A DNA stretch of 52,348 bases from JAJDYQ01 sp942491945 (GTDB lineage Bacteria; Pseudomonadota; Gammaproteobacteria; JAJDYQ01), in assembly GCA_942491945.1 (NCBI GenBank), contig CALODD010000063.1, forward strand, positions 1 to 52,348, read 5' to 3'. The notes beneath the pieces were generated by a model that was not told the origin of the DNA, made no database searches, and was given only the letters and a program-made list of their open reading frames with translations. Position numbers and translations under genes: made by a program. Below, one piece after another: positions 1 through 9,146 of this stretch; the stretch's first letter is position 1; each line of letters begins with the position of its first letter.

Positions 1-923
1 GTGATGAACTAACATATAGTGAATCATTAACACATTTAGTTGTTTCTAGTGTAGATGACTGTGCCATTGATCATAAAGTAATGCGTTACTCACTGAGGTC
101 GGAAATAAAGCTGCATTCAATGATGAGATTGAGGAGCAAGCTAGGGACTAGCTTGGATCAAATTGGTAATCTAAAATTCGAATTGCTAAAATCAAGCCAA
201 TCTTTAACCCCATTTCGGTTTTATGCACTTGTCCTGCGGAACTGAATCATAACTCCAAAGCCTTGGCTGAAATAGTAACGCCACACTATTAAAGTGAATA
301 TACAAACTCTTCTTAAATGTTCAGATTCAATACATGTCAGAATTTTATCTGATAATGATGTAAGAGTAAGACTTCCAGTTGGAGGTAGGATACGTGGTGA
401 TCGTTTATTACTTGCAATATTAGGAGCTTTTTCCTCTCCAAGAACTGTTCAGGAGGGAATAGATGAATTGAACAGCTTTCTTTCGTCTCATGAAGAATTT
501 TCAGCAATAGTTAAGATGATTATGAAGATGCATAGTGCTGGTATTTTAATTGAGGAAGAGGGCAGCGAACTATTATCTTCTGTAAATGGCCGATTCGATT
601 CATCAGAAGTCCATGTGAGAATGTTGAATGACAGGGCACGAACATCGGCCTATCAACGTGCTATTCGTGAAACGGTTTGTCCCGGTGATATTGTTTTAGA
701 TATCGGAACCGGCACAGGTATTCTGGCAGCAACGGCCGCAAAATGTGGTGCAGCGAGGGTCTATGCTGTTGAACAGAGTTCTATGGCGAAATTGGCAACA
801 AAGGTTTTTGAGGAAAATGGGTTATCAGAAACTGTTACTGTTATTCAGGGGCATTCTACAGATATAGTGCTTCCTGAGAAAGCAGACGTATTGGTCGCCG
901 AAATATTAGGTAATGACCCTCTG
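1..923. repeat. Long direct repeat, left copy
   Basis: This stretch recurs in the same orientation at 51424-52348. It covers the region upstream of the methyltransferase gene and about its first 210 codons. By eye the copies differ by roughly 14 substitutions and 4 small indels, so they are about 98% identical. The repeat begins at base 1 and runs to the last base of the window, so its true outer limits are unknown. It could be a tandem duplication or the overlap of a circular molecule. The number of substitutions argues against a perfect circular overlap from one clone. Confidence 0.9.
137..155. promoter_or_regulatory. Inverted repeat upstream of methyltransferase
   Basis: CAAGCTAG-GGA-CTAGCTTG is a perfect 8-bp inverted repeat with a 3-base spacer, 139 bases before the GTG start of the methyltransferase. 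It is unchanged in the second copy (51562-51580), although bases close by differ. It could be an operator or a small RNA hairpin. There is no T-run, so it is not a terminator. Confidence 0.4.
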
Positions 924-1505
924 CAGGAAAATATACTTGATGTTACTTCGGATGCGGTACGCCGTCATCTTAAACCTGACGCTAAAATTATACCCAGACA
1001 TGTGACCATGTGTGCCAGTTTGTTGTCAATTCCCAAGGATAAACTTAATAAACAGATTTTTAATGATGAGAACGTATCGTCCTGGTATGACTGGTACGGA
1101 ATAAGCTTCAAACCGTTGGTGCGTGCGAGCCAGGCTCAAAGTCATTGTTTCAATGTTAATTCATACAGGACACTAAACTGGAAAAAAATTAGTGATCCTG
1201 TAAATATAATGACAATTGATTTGATGAATACCGCACCTACCTCTGTTAAAGAAAAATGCTCAGGCGTCGCATTGAATAGCGGAGAAATAAATGGTGTTTT
1301 AGTGTATTTTTCAGCGTCACTTAGTGATGGCTGTCATTTATCTATCGCGCCGGAAGTAACAGACGAGAGCAACAGCTGGTCGAGTTATGTGTGGTTACCA
1401 GGAATACCCGTTGTTATGAATAAAGGCGAGCAGTTTGAGTTGCAATATCGATTTCAAGGCAATGGATCCGAATTTGAAATCAGCAAAGTCAGTGCTCTGG
1501 TGTAA
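294..1505 (+). CDS. RRE-like domain fused to PRMT-like SAM methyltransferase
   Basis: The 403-residue product has two parts. Residues about 10-95 look like a small winged-helix PqqD/RRE-type domain, the kind that binds RiPP leader peptides. Residues about 105-403 form a class I SAM methyltransferase. Motif I is VLDIGTGTG (134-142), an acidic residue follows at E160, and AEILGNDPLQENIL (202-215) resembles the double-E region of protein arginine methyltransferases. A beta-barrel-like C-terminal half fits that family. The start is GTG; no strong Shine-Dalgarno is visible. It lies convergent to a JmjC cupin gene 16 bases downstream. I infer that it methylates a peptide or protein, perhaps a RiPP precursor. 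The RRE assignment is from pattern only; the methyltransferase assignment is firm. A damaged copy starts at 51719. Confidence 0.8.
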   Translation: MNIQTLLKCSDSIHVRILSDNDVRVRLPVGGRIRGDRLLLAILGAFSSPRTVQEGIDELNSFLSSHEEFSAIVKMIMKMHSAGILIEEEGSELLSSVNGRFDSSEVHVRMLNDRARTSAYQRAIRETVCPGDIVLDIGTGTGILAATAAKCGAARVYAVEQSSMAKLATKVFEENGLSETVTVIQGHSTDIVLPEKADVLVAEILGNDPLQENILDVTSDAVRRHLKPDAKIIPRHVTMCASLLSIPKDKLNKQIFNDENVSSWYDWYGISFKPLVRASQAQSHCFNVNSYRTLNWKKISDPVNIMTIDLMNTAPTSVKEKCSGVALNSGEINGVLVYFSASLSDGCHLSIAPEVTDESNSWSSYVWLPGIPVVMNKGEQFELQYRFQGNGSEFEISKVSALV

Positions 1506-1521
1506 TAGTGCTAATGATTTT

Positions 1522-2685
1522 CTAAAATGATTGACCGCCGTCTTCGGGTACTATCACAGCCGCAGCAATAAGAACTCGGCAAAGTGATATTGCATGATCA
1601 ATATTTAATGGTAGATCAGATAAGTTAAAAACTTCCATTTGGACTATTTTCTGTAACGCATCTACAAAGAACGCTTTAAACATCAGTTTTCCTGTATTGA
1701 ATTCCAGTAAAACACTACCATCTTCTTTCAGTGTTAATTGATGCGAGGCAATAATAATTTTAAATGTTTTATGACGTTCGAAAGCAAGCATGTTTTGAGT
1801 TACTTCGTCTGGTGATAATTGACTGGATAATTGGTTAGCAGGTGTTGTGAATGATGTCTCTCTTAGCTCTTCTGAATTCAATTTACTTCCCAGCGAATCC
1901 AGTACGTATAGCATTTCATCTTTCGTAATTAACATGTTTGGCCATTGTTTTGGGTCTGGTTGTGACATGCTGTGGAATCCTGTCGTCATTTCGCTAGAAA
2001 ACCATGCTTCAAGTTGGGAAAACAATGCTTTTTTAACTTGGGAATAGCGAGACAGGAAACCTATCGTCAGATGTAGGGAGTTTTCATTTGTACATGCAAT
2101 ACCTTCATGGAGACAGTTTTCCGGAATATATAAAACTTGCCCAGCTTCCAGAACAATATCAATTAACAGATTGCTATCGTCTTTGCTGCAGCCTTGTTTA
2201 TATACCTTCCAGGCTTTCTTCCCTGCCTGTTGCCAGATGAAAACATCGTGATTATCTGTATGTAATCCAAATCCCTGGGTATTTGCTGGAGTGTAATATA
2301 TATTGATGTTGGCATGCCATTTCAGATCCTCATCAAGCTGGCTAGCCAGTGCACTTATTGGGTAAATAGCAAAGCTATAACCATGAACTGCAAGAGTCCA
2401 CCTATTGGCTAATAGTTTGTCGATTTTCCCGAGTTCTTTTATGGACGGAACAAATAATAACGGTAGGATATCCCCATCACTGGCCAGGGTGAAATCTGGG
2501 CCATACTCCATACAAAGACATTCTACTTGCGCGATGATGTCCTGTGGTGTTAATAAAACGGCTGTGAATTTATTTTCAGTGGCGAAAAACGGAGTACGTC
2601 CGTAATAGTCACGAAAAAAGTTGCTTTCTGTTACTGGATATATGAGATCTGAAAGTCCAAAATTCCTGTTTTGTCTTGTCGTCAT
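1522..2685 (-). CDS. JmjC/cupin-4 type Fe(II)/2OG oxygenase (first copy)
   Basis: The 387-residue product resembles the ribosomal oxygenase/cupin-4 family (YcfD/RoxA, MINA/NO66 type), which hydroxylates protein side chains using Fe(II) and 2-oxoglutarate. The N-terminus carries the family-like FF-x2-YYGR-x-P segment (23-32). The metal site reads as H142-x-D144 with the distal histidine H193 in the strand LYIPENCLHEG. The C-terminal half is less conserved and may bind the substrate or form the dimer. A clear paralog lies at 48273-49433 and shares length and all motifs. The gene is divergent from the permease fusion at 2940, with 254 bases between them. Its place among peptide-tailoring genes suggests a peptide or protein substrate, but nothing in the sequence shows which. 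Confidence 0.82.
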   Translation of the reverse strand: MTTRQNRNFGLSDLIYPVTESNFFRDYYGRTPFFATENKFTAVLLTPQDIIAQVECLCMEYGPDFTLASDGDILPLLFVPSIKELGKIDKLLANRWTLAVHGYSFAIYPISALASQLDEDLKWHANINIYYTPANTQGFGLHTDNHDVFIWQQAGKKAWKVYKQGCSKDDSNLLIDIVLEAGQVLYIPENCLHEGIACTNENSLHLTIGFLSRYSQVKKALFSQLEAWFSSEMTTGFHSMSQPDPKQWPNMLITKDEMLYVLDSLGSKLNSEELRETSFTTPANQLSSQLSPDEVTQNMLAFERHKTFKIIIASHQLTLKEDGSVLLEFNTGKLMFKAFFVDALQKIVQMEVFNLSDLPLNIDHAISLCRVLIAAAVIVPEDGGQSF

Positions 2686-2939
2686 TTAAAGTTATTCACT
2701 CGAGTATTCAATTACTTACTTCTGATATTTCTACATACTATAGAATAAGTATTTTTGAAACAATTAAAGTAGACGTTCGTACCCACCAGCTGGTGAATAG
2801 AGTCAGTCTCTGTTATTGGTTAACGATATGAATCTGTATGACAGGTAACAGAGAAGTTGAGTAAATATATTAATATTGTATACATCTTGAATCAATGATG
2901 ATCACAGGTCATCAATATAACTTAATATTAACTTAAGAT

Positions 2940-5900
2940 ATGAAAATGCTGAAAGAGTTTGATAGGCGGGTAATTTTGTTGAGCCTACTGCTATTCGTTA
3001 TCACTTTATCCTTCTGGGGGCAGTCACGTTACCCGGCTCTTGAAAGCAAGGCGATGATGGGAGAAAACACTGTACTAGATGATGCTTTGAGTTTTGATTC
3101 AATCGTAGATTTTGGCATCAATCCTGCGCTACATGAAAAAATATTGTCGACATATATTAACTGGATTTATGTTAACTGGCAGGGAATGACCTTTGGACTA
3201 GTTATCGCTATATTGCTACTGGTTTTATTGCCCTTGATTGTCAATAAGCTACCACAAGGTCGTATAACAAGTACATTGACTGGAATCTTTATCGGCACGC
3301 CGTTGGGATTATGCGTGAATTGTGCTGCACCGGCTGCTTTAGGTCTGTATAAAGGAGGCGCCCGAGCTGAGATAGCGCTGGCGACGATGTTGTCTTCACC
3401 CGCCTTGAATGTAATTGTATTAGGCATGCTGCTCACCATGCTGCCCTGGTACATTGCATACGTCAAAATCACCTTGAGTATAATAATGATTCTACTAGCG
3501 GTACCGCTTTTAGTTCGTTACTTTGGTGATGAAATAAAGTTTGGTGCGCTATCTCATATGTCATCTAGCGCACCTGTAGCTATTGGCTTGCACGGTTTAT
3601 ATGAAAGTCACGCATACCCAGTTAATAGCTGGCTGTGCGGGTTAGACTGGACATTAAAAACCATTTTTCGAGCATCATTATGGTTGTTGATACGCATTCT
3701 TCCATTGATGCTATTGGCAGGTTTAATTGGGGCGATACTAGTGAATCTGGTTTCCTGGGATATGATTGTTCGAGTGGTAACATCCAACCCACTTGAAACG
3801 ATGTTGTTGTTGCTGGGAGTGGCAATATTTGGTGTGTTGCTACCAGTTCCTATCACCTTCGATGTTATTGTTGTTACGCTGCTTTTTGCGGCAGGCTTAA
3901 ATACAGTTCTTGCATCCACACTTTTATTTACTCTGGGCAGTTTCTCGATCTATTCTCTGTTTGTCATATGGCAGGCGGGAATGAGAAAGATTTCTCTGAC
4001 CCTGTTACTGATTGTTGCCACGACAGGAATGTTGGCAGGCTTTATTTCGGATCAGCTCAGCGAGCGTGTTGAGCAGAAGCGAGCAGATCAGGCGATTGCA
4101 ATGCTATCAGGAGCACATCAACTGAAGGATAAAGCAGAAACTACTGATACTCTATTAGCAGAGCGAATACCATTGCCATTCTCTAATGCCAACACAGTGG
4201 TATATGAAGATACTGCTTATGACAATATACAACGAATGGTACTCAATAAGAAAGAATCATCTGGTGACTGGCATATGAAGAAAATCCCAGGAACCGAGAT
4301 AGGTTTAACGAGGGCGTTCATAAGGCCTGATCAGCAGGTCGCGTCAATGACAACGTCATATGCAGGAGGATTTTCCCTCGTTAGCGGGGATGTTAACCGG
4401 GATGGCTATGCAGATGTAGTATCAATAGCAGAGCAGGGTATTAACGTGTTTATTAATCAGCAAGGGGAATCATTTACTGGTTATTATTATCCTGTGAATA
4501 ATATGGATACCAGTAGTCTTGGGGCATTGGCTCTGAATGATATCAATAATGATGGCTGGCTTGATCTGGTTTATTCGTTATCAGAAAAGGGTCTTTATGT
4601 TGCATTAAATGATACTGGAAGATTCTCTTCTGGCACTAAAGTATTTTCCAGTACATCGGCATCCCCACCTTCTGCCTTAGCTTTCGGGGATATCAATCAG
4701 GATGGTCAGCTGGATATAATTGTTGGAGGTTCATTTAGCTATCGCTATCCTGGTACTAATTTCGATCAAAAATATGTCAATGATGCGTCTAATTACCTCT
4801 TATTGCAGGATAAAGGAATATTTATACCTCATAAGTTATCAGGCCTTGATCAATATGAAGGCTGGACATGGAGTATCCTGATATCTGACCTGTCAGCTGG
4901 TGATGAACCTGATGTATGGATTGGAAATGATTTTGTCGTACCCGATATATATTATGAGAATCATCAGGGGCGGCTGATAGAGAAAGTAAATTTCCCTGTT
5001 ATGACCCGATCAACCATGAGCCTGGATAGTGCCGATATTGACAACAACCTGTCTCTGGAGACATTCCATGCCCAGATCTCACGTGATGATGGTCGGACAT
5101 GGACGTCACGACAATTGTCACCTACAACATCGTTCGATGATATTATTTCGAGCTTATGCCAATCTCATCAAGAGTGTATCAATGAATTGCTTATGATGAG
5201 ATTTTCTTCAGGTATGCGTTCGAATAGCCCATCAGCATGCCTTGACTTGTCAGAAGAAGCTCGTGTTGTCTGTACTAGTCTTGTTGTCTATATTAATGCG
5301 ACAAAGCTGGCATACCGGGAAAACAGTGCCGCGAAGGCACAGTGCGATTTACTGAAAGAAAATTATTTTAGTTTGCATAAACGATGCCTGGAGGAGGTGC
5401 GCGCCAAGACAGTAAAGCATAATGTTAGCGTACCTGAAATTAATGAGGACCCTGATGTAATAAAACAAGATCATGGTATGAGAGAGTCCAAAAGCCGACT
5501 GCTATTTTGGGAGCAACGTGAGGAAAAGTCAGAAGATTATGGTGTGGCCGTTGCGGAATGGGGCTGGAATTCCAAATTTGCCGATCTGGATGGTGATGGC
5601 TGGCAGGATATATATATCGCAAATGGTATCTGGGAGAGAAAAGCAACCAGTAATATCTGGTATCGTAATATGCAAGGCAGAAAATTTTCTGCCGATACAG
5701 CAAGCGCAAGGCTGGAGTATTACTGGCCAACCATGTCATATGCGTATCTGGATGTGGAGAATGATGGTGATCTGGATATTTTAGTTCATTCATTCACTGG
5801 CCGTCTTGAGCTATTTCAGAATACAAATAATAAAAATAATTATATACAGTTAGAATTAGACGACCGAATAGGTAATCGAATGGGTATAGGTAGTAAAATT

Positions 5901-6146
5901 ACAATTCACCTGCGTGATGGAAGTCATCAAATGCGCGAGCTTAAGGCAAGCGGCGGTACGCTTTCATATGATCCTGCTTTAGCTCATTTTGGTCTGGGCC
6001 AGCATGACGCTGTGCAGAGTATAGACATACGCTGGTCGACTGGCGAAACAGATAACTACGATGGGGTTTTTCAATCTGGATATCGCTACCGTATAACCCG
6101 AATCTCGGATAATGCGTCATCAACCAGTCAAACAGTCTTGCACTGA
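2940..6146 (+). CDS. ArsP-like permease fused to FG-GAP/ASPIC ectodomain
   Basis: This 1068-residue protein is an unusual fusion. Residues about 1-375 hold some eight or nine membrane segments of the DUF318/ArsP-like permease type, with a CVNCAAP motif near residues 123-129 and a second hydrophobic block with a proline-rich LLPVPIT segment. Residues about 470-960 contain at least five FG-GAP/VCBS calcium-loop motifs such as DVNRDGYADVV, DINNDGWLDLV, DINQDGQLDII, DLDGDGWQDIY and DVENDGDLDIL, which suggests a beta-propeller on the outer face of the membrane. Residues about 975-1045 match the ASPIC/UnbV domain (GIGSKITI, LAHFGLGQ). FG-GAP plus ASPIC proteins are commonly extracellular. The gene precedes a 2OG oxygenase gene. 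I infer a transport or surface role, possibly export of the locus product, but there is no direct evidence of the substrate. Confidence 0.78.
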   Translation: MKMLKEFDRRVILLSLLLFVITLSFWGQSRYPALESKAMMGENTVLDDALSFDSIVDFGINPALHEKILSTYINWIYVNWQGMTFGLVIAILLLVLLPLIVNKLPQGRITSTLTGIFIGTPLGLCVNCAAPAALGLYKGGARAEIALATMLSSPALNVIVLGMLLTMLPWYIAYVKITLSIIMILLAVPLLVRYFGDEIKFGALSHMSSSAPVAIGLHGLYESHAYPVNSWLCGLDWTLKTIFRASLWLLIRILPLMLLAGLIGAILVNLVSWDMIVRVVTSNPLETMLLLLGVAIFGVLLPVPITFDVIVVTLLFAAGLNTVLASTLLFTLGSFSIYSLFVIWQAGMRKISLTLLLIVATTGMLAGFISDQLSERVEQKRADQAIAMLSGAHQLKDKAETTDTLLAERIPLPFSNANTVVYEDTAYDNIQRMVLNKKESSGDWHMKKIPGTEIGLTRAFIRPDQQVASMTTSYAGGFSLVSGDVNRDGYADVVSIAEQGINVFINQQGESFTGYYYPVNNMDTSSLGALALNDINNDGWLDLVYSLSEKGLYVALNDTGRFSSGTKVFSSTSASPPSALAFGDINQDGQLDIIVGGSFSYRYPGTNFDQKYVNDASNYLLLQDKGIFIPHKLSGLDQYEGWTWSILISDLSAGDEPDVWIGNDFVVPDIYYENHQGRLIEKVNFPVMTRSTMSLDSADIDNNLSLETFHAQISRDDGRTWTSRQLSPTTSFDDIISSLCQSHQECINELLMMRFSSGMRSNSPSACLDLSEEARVVCTSLVVYINATKLAYRENSAAKAQCDLLKENYFSLHKRCLEEVRAKTVKHNVSVPEINEDPDVIKQDHGMRESKSRLLFWEQREEKSEDYGVAVAEWGWNSKFADLDGDGWQDIYIANGIWERKATSNIWYRNMQGRKFSADTASARLEYYWPTMSYAYLDVENDGDLDILVHSFTGRLELFQNTNNKNNYIQLELDDRIGNRMGIGSKITIHLRDGSHQMRELKASGGTLSYDPALAHFGLGQHDAVQSIDIRWSTGETDNYDGVFQSGYRYRITRISDNASSTSQTVLH

Positions 6147-6171
6147 CTGCTATATTGAATACGGCCATCAA

Positions 6172-6825
6172 ATGTATGCTGACACTGATCAATATAATCA
6201 ACAGGGTTTTGTAGAGATCCAAAATGTAATAGACCATGAGTTATTAGAATTAGTTTCTGGTTATTTAAAACTAAAATTGAATCACGAGAATAGCGATAGG
6301 GTACCCAGATCAAAAGGTAATAGTTTTGAAATATATTCGGATCCATTTATGGAGCTGTTACTTGAGAAAATTCAGCCCGTTATTGAAAAGGTAACGAATC
6401 TTATTTTGTTCCCCACTTATTCTTATATTAGATTGTATCGTAATGGAGATGCCTTGAGTCCGCACGTGGATCGCCTTGCATGTGAGGTTAGTGTTAGCCT
6501 ATGCCTTACAAGGGATGTCGGTGAGTATTCGGCTTATGATTGGCCAATATTTATGAATGGCATTGCGGTCCCAACATACCCAGGGAATGCGGTTATATAT
6601 AAGGGCTGCGATATTCAACACTGGCGTGAACCATTTGTTGGTATCCAGCAATCACAATTATTTTTACATTATATTGATAGAAACAAGCCTTACGCCGATT
6701 TGTTGAAATATGACACAAGACCTGCTCTGGGTTGTCCTGAGTCTTTAAAGAACAGACAGAAAGTAGAGTTCGCAAAATTTGTAGCTGAAAGATATAAAGG
6801 AAAGGGGTTCAGAAAGAATGAGTAA
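6172..6825 (+). CDS. Fe(II)/2-oxoglutarate oxygenase, prolyl-hydroxylase-like
   Basis: The product of about 217 residues has the double-stranded beta-helix pattern of 2OG oxygenases. PHVDR gives H98 and D100, and the distal histidine is probably H150 in GCDIQHWREP. The tyrosine-rich strand SYIRLYRNGDALSPH before the HxD is typical of prolyl-4-hydroxylase-like members. I chose the ATG at 6172, 26 bases after the permease stop. An in-frame ATG at 6112 would overlap the permease gene by 35 bases and add 20 residues that resemble no domain. Neither start has a clear Shine-Dalgarno. The gene is probably co-transcribed with the permease fusion and converges on the TPR oxygenase gene four bases downstream. 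The substrate is unknown; a peptide side chain is likely from context. Confidence 0.75.
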   Translation: MYADTDQYNQQGFVEIQNVIDHELLELVSGYLKLKLNHENSDRVPRSKGNSFEIYSDPFMELLLEKIQPVIEKVTNLILFPTYSYIRLYRNGDALSPHVDRLACEVSVSLCLTRDVGEYSAYDWPIFMNGIAVPTYPGNAVIYKGCDIQHWREPFVGIQQSQLFLHYIDRNKPYADLLKYDTRPALGCPESLKNRQKVEFAKFVAERYKGKGFRKNE

Positions 6826-6828
6826 AGA

Positions 6829-7749
6829 CTATTCTATACTCTGGTGGGCCCAGCCATTCAATGTAAACCTGCCATGATAGAAATTATCTGAATTCATACT
6901 TACCTTTGTAACTTGATGATAGGCCGCGCTGGGAAAAAAAATCATACTATTGTGTTCTGGATGAATTCGGCAATAATTAGTTGAGTATGTATCATCTTTG
7001 AAGTTAGTATCAAAGAGGAGCAGGTCGCCACCACTGAACTTTTTTGGTGGTTTATAGAAATAGTAAACGTAAGTAATTCTGCGTGTGCTCGAGTCGCGCT
7101 TATATTTAGATTTCTTTTGATTAGATCTATCTTTATGTATGGTGTAGAAGTCTCCGTCCTGATGTGTGGTCAACTGTAGTTCCAGTGTATCGATATCAAA
7201 TTCATTCATAAGTAACAAGGATGTCACCTTGGAAATTTCCTCCATCAGTCTGGCAGTGAAAATATCATTGAGTTCTCCAAGCTGGTTTTTGTACAGAACT
7301 CTAGACTTTCTATGGTGCTTTTCTGGTGATTCGTTATGTTGGTGAGCATATCTGTTGGTATTTGTCGGGGAAAATAAATGTATATTTTTTTCAATAAAAC
7401 CCCAGAGGGCTCTTAACTCTTTGTGATCTAGAAAATTGGATAGCTGAAATCTTGGTACAGGATAATTATCTATCACAACATCTTTTTGTGATGGATAGTG
7501 TTGCGGAGAAAGAGACCTAAGGTAACGTGCGACTTTATGATTAGGGTCTGACTCTATAATTTGTTGGTAGCAGGTTATGGCTTTGTTGTGTTCCCCCTGT
7601 TTTCGGTATACGTCGCCCAACTGGAGCAATAAGAACTCGTTGTGCCGGTCTGATTCAAGACGTTTTTTTAACCACGCTTCTGAATCGCTTAAAAACAAGC
7701 CTTCCTTATTAATCAGGTCGAAGTAACTGTTTGCTTTTGAATTGTTCAA
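6829..7749 (-). CDS. TPR-linked Fe(II)/2OG oxygenase
   Basis: The 306-residue product begins with one or two tetratricopeptide-like helical repeats (about 34-76, FLLLQLGDVYRKQGEHNKAITCY... pattern), suited to holding a peptide partner. Residues about 180-305 form a 2OG oxygenase domain like Tpa1/prolyl-4-hydroxylase. The metal ligands are H205-x-D207 (IHKD) and H278 (AYHQV), and R294 (GRFTLNGW) is the likely 2-oxoglutarate anchor. GGDLLLFD is the typical strand between them. The gene is convergent with the oxygenase at 6172-6825. With the lasso operon 0.5 kb away on the other strand, it is one of six Fe-dependent oxygenase-like genes in the window. The reaction is inferred to be hydroxylation; the target is unknown. 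Confidence 0.8.
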   Translation of the reverse strand: MNNSKANSYFDLINKEGLFLSDSEAWLKKRLESDRHNEFLLLQLGDVYRKQGEHNKAITCYQQIIESDPNHKVARYLRSLSPQHYPSQKDVVIDNYPVPRFQLSNFLDHKELRALWGFIEKNIHLFSPTNTNRYAHQHNESPEKHHRKSRVLYKNQLGELNDIFTARLMEEISKVTSLLLMNEFDIDTLELQLTTHQDGDFYTIHKDRSNQKKSKYKRDSSTRRITYVYYFYKPPKKFSGGDLLLFDTNFKDDTYSTNYCRIHPEHNSMIFFPSAAYHQVTKVSMNSDNFYHGRFTLNGWAHQSIE

Positions 7750-8224
7750 TTTAGTTGATAGTAATCGTGTTTTCCATTCTTACCCAGCTTGACGGTCTTA
7801 TTGGCTATTGACTCTACGCATTAATTATTTTTGAAATGTGTAGTTATTCTTGTTTGTAATATTTAGTCATCGGCGTGCTGGGTAAAAGTTCGAACCAAAT
7901 CCGACCTGCATTGATCATCCTGATTATATATCTACGAGTCAACTCTACTATAGAAAGCGTGCAGGGTTCGCTATGCTTTGCTGGGCATTATGCTCCAATA
8001 CAGGTGTTTCAGGGACTTTAAATATGCCTGAATTTTTAATTAGCTCGCTACCTTTCACCTGGATATGATAAGTTCACGTTCAAGTCGTGCATCGTGGACA
8101 TCCTTCAATTCCAGCGGGTAATTATCAGATATTTACCAAACAGTTCTATCACTGGAGATAAACAGTATGAAACTAGAGTTATATTCGATTATCTGACACG
8201 AGTCAGATAAATTTGTTGCCTATT
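7750..8224. other. Divergent intergenic region before lasso operon
   Basis: About 475 bases separate the minus-strand TPR oxygenase from the kinase gene. I found no coding region longer than about 15 codons on the plus strand and no recognisable RNA gene. It should hold the promoters of both divergent units. The only clear structure is the inverted repeat at 8191-8208. Confidence 0.5.
8191..8208. promoter_or_regulatory. Inverted repeat just upstream of HprK-like gene
   Basis: ATCTGAC-acga-GTCAGAT is a perfect 7-bp inverted repeat with a 4-base loop, 16 bases before the ATG at 8225. It overlaps the place where a leader or operator would lie, so it could be a repressor site or an mRNA hairpin near the start of translation. 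There is no T-tract to make it a terminator. Confidence 0.4.
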
Positions 8225-9142
8225 ATGAATGCAGAACAACATATTCGATCCACATGGAAGTACAAGATGTGCGGATTACGCGTTGAATCTGAAGTCCGTC
8301 TTCCAGGAATATTACCATCTAACTGGTCTGATACTACGGACGTATCTATCCTTGAGCAAAGTATCGACAGGTATGCTGTAGATACTGTTGATAACGGACT
8401 TTTCTGGAGAGCTGCAGAGGGTTTTTTCCGACTAGATATAGAAGGAGTGGCGCGATTTGCGGTTATTGCTGGGGAAAGAATTATTATAGAAGCAGTTGAA
8501 GGTGCGAGTCATGATGATATCTCAACTTATTTATATGGTTCAGTTATGGGCGCGCTTTTACATCAGAGAAAGATCTGGCCGTTTCACGCCAGCGCAATTC
8601 AAACCCCATCAGGGGCTGTATTACTTGCAGGAAAATCAGGCGCAGGAAAATCCACACTGGTAGCGGGATTGTTTACGAGGGGTTATCAAGTGATCTCTGA
8701 TGACATTGCACCTGTTCATACTGATTCGGATCAAATCAGGGTTTACCCGGCTATCCCTAGAATAAAACTTAAGCCTGATGCCATTAATTATCTGGCAATT
8801 AACAGTGATGGGTTAAAGAAAGACCACAATAAGGGAAAGTATTTGTTGCCATTGGCGAATTTCCCGGAACAGTCTTCACCGGTTACGCGAATTATCCACC
8901 TCGATCGTGCTAGCAATCCGAATGAATTTATTGTTAATAATACTTCTGCATTTGAGGCTGTACCCTTATTAGTGCAGTCTACCTATCGATATAATTTCAT
9001 GAAGGGACTCGGTGTGCAACAGCATTTCTTTTCCGAGCTCATGCAAATCGTACAGCACGTGCCTGTAACCCATATATCACGTCCAAGGGAACTTAACAGA
9101 TTGAATGAAGTGCTTGACGATATAGAAGCAATCATCAACTAA
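8225..9142 (+). CDS. HprK-like kinase of lasso peptide cluster
   Basis: The product of about 305 residues resembles the HPr kinase/phosphorylase fold but lacks the full HprK N-terminal domain. The P-loop is GKSGAGKS (about residues 136-143), followed by VISDDIAPV, which carries the acidic pair expected after the P-loop in this family. FHASAIQ before the P-loop is also typical. HprK-like enzymes next to lasso cyclases, such as the one in the paeninodin cluster, phosphorylate the C-terminal serine of the precursor. The precursor encoded at 10507 ends in serine. I prefer the ATG at 8225 over the TTG at 8213, four codons earlier. The sulfotransferase gene follows after 4 bases, so the two are co-transcribed and probably translationally coupled. 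Confidence 0.85.
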   Translation: MNAEQHIRSTWKYKMCGLRVESEVRLPGILPSNWSDTTDVSILEQSIDRYAVDTVDNGLFWRAAEGFFRLDIEGVARFAVIAGERIIIEAVEGASHDDISTYLYGSVMGALLHQRKIWPFHASAIQTPSGAVLLAGKSGAGKSTLVAGLFTRGYQVISDDIAPVHTDSDQIRVYPAIPRIKLKPDAINYLAINSDGLKKDHNKGKYLLPLANFPEQSSPVTRIIHLDRASNPNEFIVNNTSAFEAVPLLVQSTYRYNFMKGLGVQQHFFSELMQIVQHVPVTHISRPRELNRLNEVLDDIEAIIN

Positions 9143-9146
9143 CGGT

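Noticed and set aside
5440..5793. Frames of 88 and 117 codons inside the FG-GAP region
   Set aside because: They mirror the repeated Asp/Gly codons of the propeller on other frames and have no independent signal.
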